This document shows positions 10,080 through 20,765 of a DNA stretch of 64,000 nucleotides, piece by piece. This stretch comes from Larix kaempferi (taxonomy: Eukaryota; Streptophyta; Pinopsida; Pinales; Pinaceae). The position numbers and the translations under genes are program-made. The notes below the pieces were generated by a model, which did not search any database, was not told where the DNA came from, and worked only from the letters and a program-made list of their open reading frames with translations. The stretch's first letter is position 1, and every line of letters starts with the position of its first letter. Location: contig BSBM01001937.1 of NCBI GenBank assembly GCA_027924585.1, positions 372,001 through 436,000 on the forward strand, read 5' to 3'.

Positions 10080-10540
10080 TAACTATTCCACAATCAAGTA
10101 AGGAATTATCTGAAAATTCCTTCCATTTGATAAGGCCTTCCTCACCATCCAATGCATCCTTGGATAATATATCCGCTTTCATATTAAGCTCTCTGAAAAT
10201 ATGTTTGAACTTGATATGAGAGAAGGAGTCGATAACATCTTCAATATAAATACACCAATTCAGTAAAGAAAAAACCTATAAATATGTCATGTGACATGCC
10301 CAATTTATGATAACCATAGAGTCACCATATACATGAAGTGTATCAATGCCAAATAATCTAGCCAATTTACAAAGACACCACAGTCCCATCAATTTTGCCT
10401 TGGCGTTTGTACCTATACCACAATTGAATTCAAAGTTGTATTTATGTGCTTCATTGAGATAAATAATCACCCCAACTGCACAAAATCCATCTTTTGTAGC
10501 CCCATCAAAATAACCTGATGCAAATTGTGGATCCCGTAGA
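10080..10540 (-). pseudogene. LINE RNase H domain fragment
   Basis: The frame ending near 10276 reads VIIYLNEAHKYNFEFNCGIG, then TNAKAKLMGLWCLCKLA and LHVYGDSMVIINW. These match the second strand, the glutamate region and the aspartate-bearing GDS motif of plant LINE RNase H, but the glutamate position reads as lysine/leucine-rich sequence. An upstream YFDGATKDGF-type strand is readable near 10500. A stop follows MTYL, and downstream sequence to the A-tail is non-coding. Confidence 0.7.
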
Positions 10541-10799
10541 GGTTGTACCTATCTCTTTTACATACCTTTATTATCAACTGTATTAAGATAATCATTGACA
10601 ATATTGAGTGTGATAATGAAAATATCCTTCACCACAAGTGTCTTATCCTAAAAAATGCTTATGTTCCTAGTGTACCAAATATACAAAGCAATAAAGGCTG
10701 GTAACATATCAAAACCATTACAATTTTTCATCCATAGTTAGAAGTTTTGTTCAAAATTTTTGTATCTTGAGATTCTTGCACATATCATACCAAAATTGT

Positions 10800-11340
10800 C
10801 TAGTAAATTGACATTCAACCAAGATATGTTCCACATATTTTGAATTGCACCTGCATAAGTAACAGAAACTTGGTCCACACCGGCCTCGTTTCAAGAGATT
10901 GTCCTAGGTCTTAAGTCTGTTCTCAAAGGCAAACCATAAAAAAAACATTTTATTTTTAATGGAATCTTTCATATCCAGAGGGATATGTACCACCACTTAG
11001 GAACATTATACCCAGAATCCTGTACAATGGCATTGTAGTCAGACTTAGCAATGACAATACCATTTTTTTGATTGGAAGACCAAATAACTTTATCTTTATC
11101 TTTATATAATCTGCAACCTATGGAATTTGTTTTTTCAATATATTTATCCCATTCTAAAGCCCCCTGTCCGCCAATACCTAAATCTTTCCCAGTGAGCCAA
11201 TATGAGTTGGTATGAGTCATCCAGGCAAGACTTTTGATTTTGTTCAAAGTATTGAAACCAATCTCAGCTAAATATTTAGTAATATAAGGAGAGAGTTTGT
11301 AATCTTCATCCATCCCAACAATATGATCTACACCCACCAA
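10800..11340 (-). pseudogene. LINE ORF2 zinc-knuckle (zf-RVT) region
   Basis: Near 10790-10880 the minus strand encodes CYLCRCNSKYVEHILVECQF, a C-x2-C...H-x5-C arrangement typical of the region between reverse transcriptase and RNase H in plant LINEs. Upstream, the frame 10969-11340 (MVGVDHIVGMDEDYKLSPYI at its start) is the variable linker. Frameshifts separate the pieces. Confidence 0.7.
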
Positions 11341-11836
11341 TATATTATATCTGTCACCTATATTCCAAGAAAGACCTTTTCCCAGCTAGCTATAGATCTT
11401 GATAAAGCCAGACCAGATAGAAGACAAGTTCATCTCTCTTTTAACTGGATTTTTGATCCATCTCGGGATATTTCCTTTTAGATATTTTGCAGATAAGACC
11501 TCTAACCATAATCCTGATTTGAAAAGACCCCTCCATAGACTTTTAAGTCTTAAAGATATCCCAAACTAGTAAAGATTTTTTATGCCCCAACCACCCCAAT
11601 CTTTTGGTTTTGAGAGTCTTCCCCAACTGACCATCATAAGATTACCTCCATCAATATTTCTAGCCCACATAAAATTGAAAATAAGTCTTCTTAATCTATT
11701 CATAATAGATGATGGAACCTGTGCAAGTGATAACCACTAAACACGAATGCCAAAAAGAACAACCTTTATCAATGTAAGTCTACCACCAAACGAAAGCAAT
11801 CTATAGGTCCAATTTGTTTTTTTAAAAAAAATTTTC

Positions 11837-12193
11837 TTATCTTTCAACCAGCCAATACAAGTCTTTAACTTTGTAACCTGTAGGTTTCAGGAAATATCCC
11901 AAATATTTAAAGCCATCCATAGTATTTTCCACCTTGTAAGGCATCACCCGTGATAAACAATCAAGGAAATTTGTATCCAATCTGTGTTGATACATACATG
12001 ATTTAGACAAACTTATCTCCATACCTGTAGCAGCACAAAAAAAATTAATAATTTCAACATAAACGGTCCATTCATCTATGTTACCACCCCCAAATATCAT
12101 AACATCATCAACAAATAATAAATGTGTAATGAATACCATAGGAGCAATCTTGATGCCTTTAATTTTTCCTTCACTTTTGGCATGCGTTAACAT
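11837..12193 (-). pseudogene. LINE reverse transcriptase, C-terminal palm fragment
   Basis: The frame contains IKIAPMVFITHLLFVDDVMI, with the catalytic FVDD motif intact. SKSCMYQHRL and FKYLGYFLKP follow, the usual thumb-proximal motifs of LINE reverse transcriptases. The fingers and the first catalytic aspartate lie before the break at about 12200 and are not present. Downstream to 11340 the reading frame is broken. Confidence 0.85.
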
Positions 12194-12209
12194 TCGATTG
12201 AAACCTTAA

Positions 12210-12950
12210 GTGCACTAGAGACATAGGAGCATTCATTACCAGTTTAGGAATCATAGTAATGAATGTTGAGTTAAGTGCACTAGAGACATATCCATCAACC
12301 CTAGACTGTTCAAATTAAACCCTTTAAAAAAAAAAAAATCTTTAAAATTTCCTTAAAAAATAAAAAAATTAAATTTTTTTAAAACATTTCTTTAAAATTT
12401 CTTTAGTATAAACTTAATACTATAGGATTGTAGACAAATTAAAAATAAAAATATTATTTCATAACTATAACTTATGGTCAATAACACAACATTTAATTAT
12501 TAAACTATAATATTCTAATAGCATAATTAAAGTATGGTCAATAACACAACATTTAATTATTAAACTATAATATTCTAATAGCATAATTAAAGTATAGGAT
12601 ATAGTGTAACAATTTTAAGAAATAATATTAACAAACTTTTAATTATTTATTTATCGAGTATATTTTAATATTAAGAACATAATTAAATTGTTATTTTGCA
12701 ACATAATAAAACGTAACATTTAATTAAAATTAGGATTAAAAAATATTAAAATTAAACATTTGTGTAATTTTTGCTTGGTTACATTAACCATTATTAGATA
12801 ATATACATATATACATTAATTATTAATGAGTATTTACTTAGATACATTTAATTAATAAAATTTATATGTACATTGACACATTAATGAATTAAAGTCGGTT
12901 CTCAAAAATTTAAACTGAAGATCATAACACAGCAATATAAATAATGTAAA
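12210..12950. other. AT-rich interruption within the old LINE
   Basis: About 740 bases of very AT-rich sequence separate two ORF2 parts that should be joined by some 200 more residues. It includes an exact tandem duplication of about 60 bp (12476-12595). No coding sequence or element termini are visible, so this may be an insertion accompanied by deletion, or a rearrangement. Confidence 0.5.
12476..12595. repeat. Two tandem copies of a 60-bp AT-rich unit
   Basis: The unit beginning ATGGTCAATAACACAACATT is repeated head to tail, essentially without differences, indicating a recent slippage or duplication event. Confidence 0.9.
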
Positions 12951-13035
12951 AATTCGTGCAGCTTTTAATTGAGATATGTTTTCTCCTGAAGATGGACTCA
13001 ACTATGCAGTCCGAAACGCGTCGAGAACTAAAACT

Positions 13036-13404
13036 CTACACAGGTATCCAATCCCCCTTGAAGATAACTGCAACCTGTGAAAGCCTTAATGAAACCATAT
13101 TTAATATATCAACACCCATGATATCAAAGAAAGAGAGAAAAAGCTCCATTATCCAAAAATCTAGAGCTGGCCTTTTCTCTTTTGCAAAGTGTTTAAGAGT
13201 TTCGTCAAATTTATTAAGTGTGACAGGCTCACCAATACTCTCTCCTTCATCATTGTTAAAGAAACTAAGAATATGTCTAAGCACCTTTAATTGTGCTTCA
13301 ATGGTGCAAGTCCGAGGATCCTTGAATATCCCATTAAAATGTTGCTTTGCAAGATGTTTAAGCCGAAACTGATCTTTTATCATGTTCCCATTTCCATCAA
13401 GCAT
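13036..13404 (-). pseudogene. LINE ORF2 segment before the reverse transcriptase core
   Basis: The 122-codon frame reads LDGNGNMIKDQFRLKHLAKQ, then HFNGIFKD and KRPALDFWIMELFLSFFDIM. This corresponds to the region just before the RT fingers in plant LINEs (D..G....D...I...A..HF..LF, then P..DG...EF). It ends at GDWIPV, which is the last part before the deleted RT fingers and palm. Confidence 0.75.
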
Positions 13405-13505
13405 TTCCCATATGGAGTTGAATTTCCTACAAAACGAGGCATCATCATGGAAAAATCTTGTATTATTTCACCTAAACTAATACATATGGCTCTACTCTTT
13501 AGCCT

Positions 13506-14155
13506 CTAATCCATTTCTTCTTGTTTAAGTATATTTACTTTCCTCTCCTCCAAGTTTTTTAGGGTCTTAAATTCCAAATCATTTAGTACAAAATCTTCCT
13601 GCATGGAGAGGAGCATCTTTATCTGTTCTTCATTGTGAATGTAGGATTCAACCTCCTTCATTTTCTTATCTTTGGCCCATAAAACAACCACCTGCTTCAG
13701 TTCTTTTAATTTTAATACCAAACTATCCATTGGAGAGATATTCTCAGGAATAGTGAAATTCTGCCATTTCTCCTGAACAAACTTACAAAACTCCTCATTT
13801 AATAGCCAAGAGCTGTTGAATTTGAAATGATACTTAGTGGCAGTCTTTGAACTATCCATTTGTAATAAGATAGGGTAGTGATCAAGAAAAACAGAATATT
13901 CAACCCAGGATTTATACCATTGGATATCCTATATAATTGAAGATTTAATTAAGAATTTGTTAAGCCTTTTGCAAATACCCAAAGTGTCACTTCTAGCATT
14001 TGTCCAAGTCGATACAATCTTCACTGAAGTTGCATCGATGAACTTCTTCCTATTCATCAAATTTATGAAATTTTTTGTCAATAAATCAAGTCGAATCAGG
14101 TGTAGCAAAGGAACCCCAAACTTTTGCAGTTGAAAGAGTAAAGTTTAAATCACCT
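13506..14155 (-). pseudogene. LINE endonuclease C-terminus and linker
   Basis: Near 14155 the minus strand reads IIVGDLNFTLSTAKVWGSFA, the GDLN-type motif of the AP-like endonuclease. VFLDHYPIL near 13890 corresponds to the SDH motif, here with the serine replaced. The frame 13859-13506 continues FKFNSSWLLNEEFCKFVQEK, the usual post-endonuclease segment, then a charged helical linker. Stops lie between the pieces. Confidence 0.78.
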
Positions 14156-14160
14156 ACTAT

Positions 14161-14168
14161 TATAAAGT

Positions 14169-14199
<31 letters not shown>

Positions 14200-14930
14200 A
14201 ATATTATAGAAAGAAAACATTTAAACACATTGTTATAAATTTCAATAAATAAAAAACATTTAAATACATTGTTATAAATTTCAATAAATATAAATTATAC
14301 TTATATTATGTTTTTAATCATACAAGCATGGTTTTACTTTTAAATATTTCTCTCTTTCATATATATCATATGAAATTAATGTTTTTTAAATTTAATATCG
14401 ATTTCAACACCTTTATTTTAAAAGCTCAATTCAAATCGTTGGTTTTAAACATTTATTAAAGATATTTTGGATTGAACTATTTAATTTTTTAAAATATTAT
14501 TTGAAAAAACATACGTCATTTTTTTAAATAATATTTATTTTTAATTTTATGATATAAGTTAATATTTATTTAGTTATTTGTTATTTGTTATTTGTTATTT
14601 TTTTTTAATTAAATGGGTTGTATATTGTTATCCATGCATCAACTACTTACTATTTTTTATATTTCTTTTTTTTTACAATTGTTTATTTGGAATTTTGAAT
14701 TATAACTATAAAATGAATCTTAAGAGTGCATTTGTCTCTTCATCTTTCAATCTAAAAAAACATAAATGATAATCCACCATAAATTCTAAAATATAAACAC
14801 TTATCTATATTATAATAAAAAAAAAATTTATTTTTAACTTTTAAAATTTAATTCAATCTAATTTAAAATTAATTATTTATAGTTATAAAATATAAAGAAA
14901 AATAAAACAAATATATACGCAATAGCATGG
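14161..14930. other. AT-rich DNA, no gene seen
   Basis: A (TA)n run at about 14168-14192 is followed by AT-rich sequence with a short direct duplication near 14215-14290 (AACATTTAAA.ACATTGTTAT, twice). No coding or element structure is recognised. Confidence 0.5.
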
Positions 14931-15356
14931 TGTCATACTTTTCAAAATTCATAGGAGATAGCGTGCAGATGCATTGGACAACGTGTATGAAAGTGGTAGC
15001 ATTTCATTTGGTTATTTTACAAATGGTACTCTTGCCAGCTGGTAGAAAGGTGGAATTCAAAGCTCAATAAACAGAAATAAAATATTGGTGTTAATTGTCA
15101 TTGAAGAGCCTCATTTATGCAGCAGCTGGTAGAGGAAAAACGAGGGGAGAGCTCTGCAGAATAGTGAATATGCGAGGGTTTGAAGGTTTTATGTGGAGAT
15201 TTTAGAGTTTGCAGGTTTGATTTTCGGGTTTGAGGATTTTGTTCCTGTGGATATTTTTGAGTTTTTGATTTGTTTTTTTTTGTACTTAAGCATGGCTATG
15301 CTATTTTGGTTCTTCCTCTCTTTCTTTCAGCTATTTCCTTTTGATTTGAGGTCATG

Positions 15357-16666
15357 AGAGAGAGATAGGGAATGAGCTATTAACTTCTGGAAATCTTTAT
15401 TTTCATGGGAAGCCGAGGAGGACACATATTTATGTTCTGTAAATGAAGATGCAGAGACAAACACAGAGGAGGACATCTCCAAATGAAGATGCAGAGACAA
15501 ACACAGAGGAGACTAAGAAAATAGACAGAAATGGATTCAAAGTGGTGAGTGCTTGTTTTCATTTCTTTTCATGAAATAATTTGCCATTTCGTAATTTAGA
15601 TCCTAATTCTTACTGCTAAGATTTATTGTTCCATGGTTATCCGTTATGCAATAAATTTCGAGGGATGACAGAGCATAGGTTCTCCGTTTATTATTAAACC
15701 CTCTTTCTTATTATTTTTTTTGAAAAGTTAAAAAAGAGATAGATGCAATGTCATTTGGTTTGAAAATTTGAAAGATAGATGTTATTTGGAAGCTCGGTAC
15801 AGAACCAAGGGTTTCCCAAAGAGATAGGAACCCTAAACTATGGAGTTGCCCAATTTTCGTCCATAAGTTATTGAATTCCACAGAAGGATAACATGAAATC
15901 TCAGCACGAATTGCAGTGACTGTGTACCCTGTGAAGTTTTAATGCCGTTTATGGCAGAATTAATAGTCACTCGGATTTTTAATAGTCAGGAAGGAGATAG
16001 AGGGAATGAGCTTTTAACTTATGGACATCTTTATTTTCAAGGGAGGCCGAGGAGGACATATCTTTATGTTCTGTAAATGAAGATGCAGAGACAAACACAG
16101 AAGAGGACATCTCCAAATGAAGATGCAGAGACAAACACAGAAGAGACTAAGAAAATAGGCAGAAATGGATTCAAAGAGGTGAGTGTTTATTTTCTTTTAT
16201 CTTCATGAAATAATTTGTCATTTCGTAATTTAGATCCTAATTCTTACTGCTAAGATTTATTGTTCCATGGTTATCTGTTTTGCAATAAATTTCATGGGAT
16301 GACAGAGCATAGGTTCTCCCTTCATTATTAAACCCTCTTTCTTATTATTTTGTTTGAAAAGTTAAAAAAGAGATGGACACAATGTCATTTGGTTTGAAAA
16401 TTTGAAAGATAGATGTTATCTGGAAGCTCGGTACAGAACCAAGGGTTTCCCAAAGAGATAGGAACCCTAAACTTTGGAGTTGCCCAATTTTCGTCCATAA
16501 GTAAATGAATTCCACATAAGGATAAGTAAATGAATTCCACATAAGGATAACATAAGTAAATGAATTCCACATGATAACATGAAATCTCAGCATGAATTGC
16601 AGTTACTGTGTACCCTGTGAAGTTTTAATGCCGTTTATGGCAGAATTAATAGTCACTCGGATTTTT
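15357..16666 (+). repeat. 634-bp tandem duplication with an inner 42-bp repeat
   Basis: Unit 1 (about 15357-15990) and unit 2 (about 15991-16666) are near-identical head-to-tail copies. Each contains two copies of a 42-bp motif built on GAAGATGCAGAGACAAACAC (near 15440-15510 and 16075-16145). In each unit a short open frame (starting MKMQRQTQRR and ending near NGFK) runs to a GTGAGT that resembles a plant 5' splice site. Unit 2 additionally has a 25-bp block built on AATGAATTCCACAT expanded three times (16501-16573). This could be a duplicated 5' exon of an unidentified gene, but no homologous product can be named. Confidence 0.75.
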
Positions 16667-16827
16667 CATCTTCGGCTTGAATAAATCCTGCCCCGAACCC
16701 AATTTGATATTATCTTGTAACCAAAACCACGAATTCGTTATATGTGAACATAGATGTAGGGTTCAGCCTCTCTCAACTTTGAAAATTCCTCATCCGAAAA
16801 TCTATGCCAGACTACCTCCAGTCACTT

Positions 16828-17020
16828 TTTCCAAAGAGCGGTCATGTCTTTTTCACATTTGTGACCCTATGATTTTGGACTCTCAGAGTAGGTGTCATGG
16901 GATTTCGGCACACTACATCCCGCTCTATCTTTCCAAAGAGAGGTCATGTTTTTTTTCACATTTGTGACCCTATGATTTTGGGGGGCTCAGAGTAAGGTGT
17001 CGCGGGATTTCAGCATTGAG
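16828..17020. repeat. Two tandem copies of a roughly 110-bp unit
   Basis: Two adjacent blocks share TTTCCAAAGAG.GGTCATGT, TCACATTTGTGACCCTATGA and GGGATTTC. They lie at the end of a GC-richer segment (about 15100-17050) that also holds the 634-bp duplication. Confidence 0.8.
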
Positions 17021-17029
17021 GGTTTAGGA

Positions 17030-18540
17030 GTCGGATAATGAATGGACATGTGAACTTAGGGTTGCTAGCTGCTGGGAAGTTATGAATGCAATTTAAGTAT
17101 ATTTGGAAATCCTTTCTTTCCTCCTCAATGAAGGGACCAGGGATTGCAGGTGTCCCTTCTTATTATAATTTGATTTGTCACTTTTATTTTTATCTGGTTT
17201 CTGATTCATAGATTTAGGTAGCCATTTCCATGTTGAATGTAGATATCATGCATAGCCTAAAATTTCTACTATTTGGATCGGAATATGCTGATTTTTTCGC
17301 CATGATTTAAAAAAAATCCAATAATTTTTTTCAAAATCTAGGTTATAGTTATCAAGTTTTGGGATTTTAGGTCTCCCAGGGTTTAGAGGGTGCTGCATCC
17401 ATATTTATTATCAAAATCTCAATTAACACACAGTTAAATTTCAATTTTGCAAAATAAAAACCGCCGAATTCTTGGCAAAAAATGACAGTCCAGCCCAAAT
17501 CGTGTTATCATGATAATAATGGTTGTGATGTAAATATGTGGATCTTCGTAGGGAGGACCAATTACGAATAATAAGAATGGTTTAGGAAGGGTTTTAGTTA
17601 TCTACCCCAAGGGCGAAGAGTTAAACCTCGACGGAATAACTAATAAGAGTAGTCAATGTAAGGTCCTATCGATTGATGGAAGAGGCTAATTTAAGAGGCA
17701 TCAATTGATGGAATCCCTAAAAAGGTAAGGTTACATGATTGTATCGGCATTCTCATTCTCTCTCCCAACAAGTCCCATCATTGCCCATATACTTGGGAAT
17801 AGTTGGGTTACAATAATTGCCACTATCTTTCTAGATTACGTCTTTTTATTTTTTGAAAATTTATGTAATAAATTTATACAATATACATGTTTTAATATCA
17901 TAATGTTTTTAATATTAAAATGTGAAAAATCAAATTTTACCCATTAACCATTTTCATTAAAAGATTACATTTGTGCTTTTCTTTTTTATCAAATGAAAAT
18001 GATCCCGCTTTTCATTCATGATCATTATTTCCTTTTATTAATTGAAGATTTTATCAAATGAACATGATCGCCACTTCACTCATGGTCATTATTTCCTTTT
18101 ATCAATTGAACAATATTAAATTGATGGTACTCTTCGAATGGTTGGGTTTGGGGACATAGGCATGATGACTAGGTAGGTGTCAAATAGCATTTTTGAGATC
18201 CATGGTGTGAACTAAGTAGAAGTTGAGACGAAGGTGGTTCATTGATTGATATCATAATTAGCAAAGTCACATTGGATCATTTGTTTAAAGTTGAATTAGA
18301 GTTTCAATTAACATGTGATGGTGCTTATAGTTGACTTAAATTAACATATATGCAATAAAAAAATGGGCAAGCCATGAAAAATAATTATTGTTTTTGGAAA
18401 TTATTGAAATGCATAATAAAAATTATATATATATGTAATAAAAAAAATGGACATGCCATGAAAAATAATTATCGTTTTTGGAAATGATTGAAATGCATAA
18501 TAAAAATTATATATTAGGAAAGCATGAGTGTTTTTTATTT
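17030..18540. other. Unassigned sequence with two short tandem duplications
   Basis: No protein family is seen. At 17990-18108 two copies of a roughly 57-bp block occur (TCATTATTTCCTTTTAT.AATTGA). At 18350-18515 two copies of an 85-bp block occur (GCCATGAAAAATAATTAT.GTTTTTGGAA). The latter lies just outside the outer end of the left palindrome arm. Confidence 0.55.
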
Positions 18541-18757
18541 ATTAATCAAAATTTAAGACCATGCTTGGAATTTTAAATCCATTGTACTTGTCAAATAGAA
18601 TTTTGTGGAAGTTTGATGACGATTTTATATTCTTCATGCCTTTCATTTTATGTTTTTTGCAAATTTATGAGTGTCAAATTTGTTTACATTTTTATATTAA
18701 ATTTCAGTTTATTAATTTTTAATCTTTTGTAAATTTTGATAATATAATTTTATGCTA
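18541..18757. repeat. Outer fragment of the left palindrome arm
   Basis: The reverse complement of this stretch matches about 62975-63170 (for example TTTTTAATAG followed by AAAATTATATTATCA, then GATTAAAAATTAATAA). It is therefore the outermost piece of the inverted arm whose other pieces are at 44464-44903 and 58052-60150. The match fades below about 18555. Confidence 0.72.
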
Positions 18758-19049
18758 TTAAAAATTCATAAATAGGGTACCATTATACACAGGAATAGGG
18801 TCCCCGATGTGAAAGAGATGCCTCCTGTGAGTTACAACCAATCGTTCCTGTATTGTATGAGAAAATACATAACACCCAACCAAGGATGGCATCCAAATTT
18901 ACAAGTTCGGGTTGTCCTTGAACGACCTAGCATCACGACCTTTAAATGTTGAGGCATTTGCCTGAAATTGGCCATTGTACAAACCCTTGATTCACCGTAC
19001 CCGATGATCATTACTGGATCGTCCCAGCTTAGGGTTTTGCATGAGTCAT
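18757..19049 (-). mobile_element. LINE-1, 3' part beyond the Gypsy insertion, 3'-truncated
   Basis: On the minus strand this continues LINE-1 across the 19.25-kb insertion. It aligns with LINE-2 positions about 46541-46823 and contains the conserved post-RNase H frame (WDDPVMIIGYGESRVCTMAN and LGRSRTTRT...LGVMYFLIQY). The open frame runs through to 18832. It stops matching at about 18757, shortly after the ATG of the last ORF, where palindrome-arm DNA begins. No A-tail or TSD is present, so the true LINE 3' end is gone. Confidence 0.85.
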
Positions 19050-19886
19050 TGTTAACAATCAAATTAACACCCTTAGTCATGTGACAGAAGAAACATATTT
19101 TTACTATGCGCCTGCAACATGGAGACAAAACACAAGTACATTCAGAGACAAATCCTCTCTGATCTAATTATTTCTTCCATAAATGGAAAGATTAGATGAA
19201 GAAAGTAAGAACCTAAGGAGACCAAGTTCAGTGATTGAACTGCTCACAAAAGGTCCAAAACTAAGTTACATCAATCAAAAAGTGAAGAGAAATGCATTAA
19301 AGTGCATTAATTGTGCGTAAAGTATGTTAAGTTGTGCAAAAAACCCTAAAAACTATGGAAAGTGGGTTTTTGAGTGAAAATAATTTAAAATAAGCAAAAT
19401 GAGCAAATCCCACATTGAGAAGAAAAACTTGAAGGCCCATTTCCCAATGCTATATAAGAAGGGCATTTGGGGCAGGGTAGAGAGGACAAATGAAGAGCAA
19501 AGGCATGCTGGAGAGATTTTGAAGGAGGAGAAAAAACTCAATTTATTCAAAAGCAAGGGTGGAGAAAGGAAAACTCATGGCAATGAAGGAGGAATTCACA
19601 CTAAGATTCATGGTAAAGATGTATTTCTTCATTGTTTTGATATGAAATGATTCAAATTTATTCCATTTAAATGTTTGAATGTTGATTATCTTGTATGATT
19701 TAGATTGTTAAATGACATTAGATCTTTAGCTTAAATTATCATATTTGATCAATGAATGTAGATCTTATTGATAGCTTGTGATAATCATTTTCATTTGCTG
19801 ACATAAAAGTTCACCACTTCTTAGTAAAATAGATTGATGATTTGCAGATCTAACTCCCTACTAGCAAACTACTTAATCTATTATTA
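19050..19886 (+). repeat. LTR A, inverted outer LTR
   Basis: About 837 bp, starting TGTTAACAATCAAATTAACA, with a TATA box CTATATAA at about 19450-19457. It ends in AATCTATTATTAG without the CA found in LTR C. By eye it is closer to LTR C than to the adjacent LTR B: A and C share CCTACTAGCAAACTACTT and GATTGATGATTTGCA, which B lacks. Confidence 0.88.
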
Positions 19887-19931
19887 GATTCTGGGTGTCA
19901 TTAGTGGGTATACATCGATGACCCCTCGCGC
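19887..19931. other. 45-bp spacer between inverted LTRs A and B
   Basis: The spacer contains GTGGGTATACATCGATGACC, which resembles on the opposite strand element-internal sequence near 21362-21398 (ATATACATCAATGACCC read in complement). The spacer therefore looks derived from the element's own 3' internal region and not from host DNA. Confidence 0.6.
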
Positions 19932-20751
19932 TAATAGATGAACTAGAATGCAAGTATGGGTTAGATCAGTATATTATCAAGCTATTTTACTAAGAAGTGG
20001 CGAGCTTCTATGTCAGCAAATGAAAATATTATTACAAGCTTTTTAAGATCTACATTCATTCATAAAAAATTCATTAAGATCTAAAGCCATTTGAGAATTA
20101 AAATCATACATAATAAACAAAATTCAAACTCTTAAATGGTAGAAACTTGAATCAATTCATATTAAAACAATGAAGAAGATACATAATTAACACGGATCTT
20201 GGTATACATCTCTCTTTCATTTCCATGAGCTTTCCTTTCTCCATCCTTGCTTTTGAAGAAATTGAGTTTTTCCTTCTCCTTCAGAATCTCTCCAACATGC
20301 ATTTGCTCTTCTTTTATCCTCCCTACCATGTTCCAAATTCCCTTCTTATATAACATTGGAAAATTGGTCTTTAAGTTTTTTTTTCTCAATGTGAGATTGC
20401 TCATTTTCCTTATTTTAGATTATTTTCATTCAAAAACCTACTTTTTATAATTTTTAGGGTTTTGCACAACTTAGCATACTTTAAGCACAATTAAAGCATT
20501 TTAATGCATTTCTCTTCACTTTTTGATTGGTGTAACTTAGTTTTGGACCTTTTATGAACGGTTCAATCACTAAACTTGGTCTTCTCAGGTTCTTACTTTC
20601 TTCATCCAATTCTTCCATTTATGAGAGAAGTGATTAGATCTGAGAGGATTTGTCTCTGAATGTACTTGTGTTCTGTCTTCATGTTGCGGGCGCATAGTAA
20701 AAATATGCTTCTTCTGTGACATGACTAAGGGTGTTAATTTGATTGTTAACA
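19932..20751 (-). repeat. LTR B, 3' LTR of the first gag-protease block
   Basis: On the minus strand it starts TGTTAACAATC at 20751, directly after a polypurine tract, and runs about 820 bp to CATCTATTAG. It holds the TATA box (TTATATAAGAAGG) in the same place as A and C. It is noticeably more diverged from A and C than those are from each other. That suggests it belonged to a different parental element. Confidence 0.87.
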
Positions 20752-20765
20752 AATGCCCCTTAATG
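20752..20765 (-). other. Polypurine tract before LTR B
   Basis: The minus strand reads CATTAAGGGGCATT immediately before TGTTAAC. An AAGGGG-type purine run at this position is the expected plus-strand primer. Confidence 0.75.

Larger units (their letters stand above)
9826..14160 (-). mobile_element. Old 5'-truncated LINE (RNase H lineage), decayed, flanked by (TA)n
   Basis: Minus-strand coding fragments run in LINE ORF2 order: endonuclease end (about 14155), linker (13859-13036), a break, reverse transcriptase from its FVDD motif on (12193-11837), zinc-knuckle region (about 10900) and RNase H (about 10470). The 3' end is an A-rich tail near 9826. Both flanks carry a (TA)n run (about 9797-9820 and 14168-14192), consistent with a TA-repeat target duplicated on insertion. 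Roughly 200 residues of reverse transcriptase are missing where AT-rich DNA (about 12210-12950) intervenes. It is clearly a different lineage from the LINEs at 38-58 kb. Confidence 0.8.

Noticed and set aside
16677-16967. 96-codon plus-strand frame after the 634-bp duplication
   Set aside because: It runs through a 110-bp tandem repeat and has no recognisable domain. Coding potential cannot be supported.
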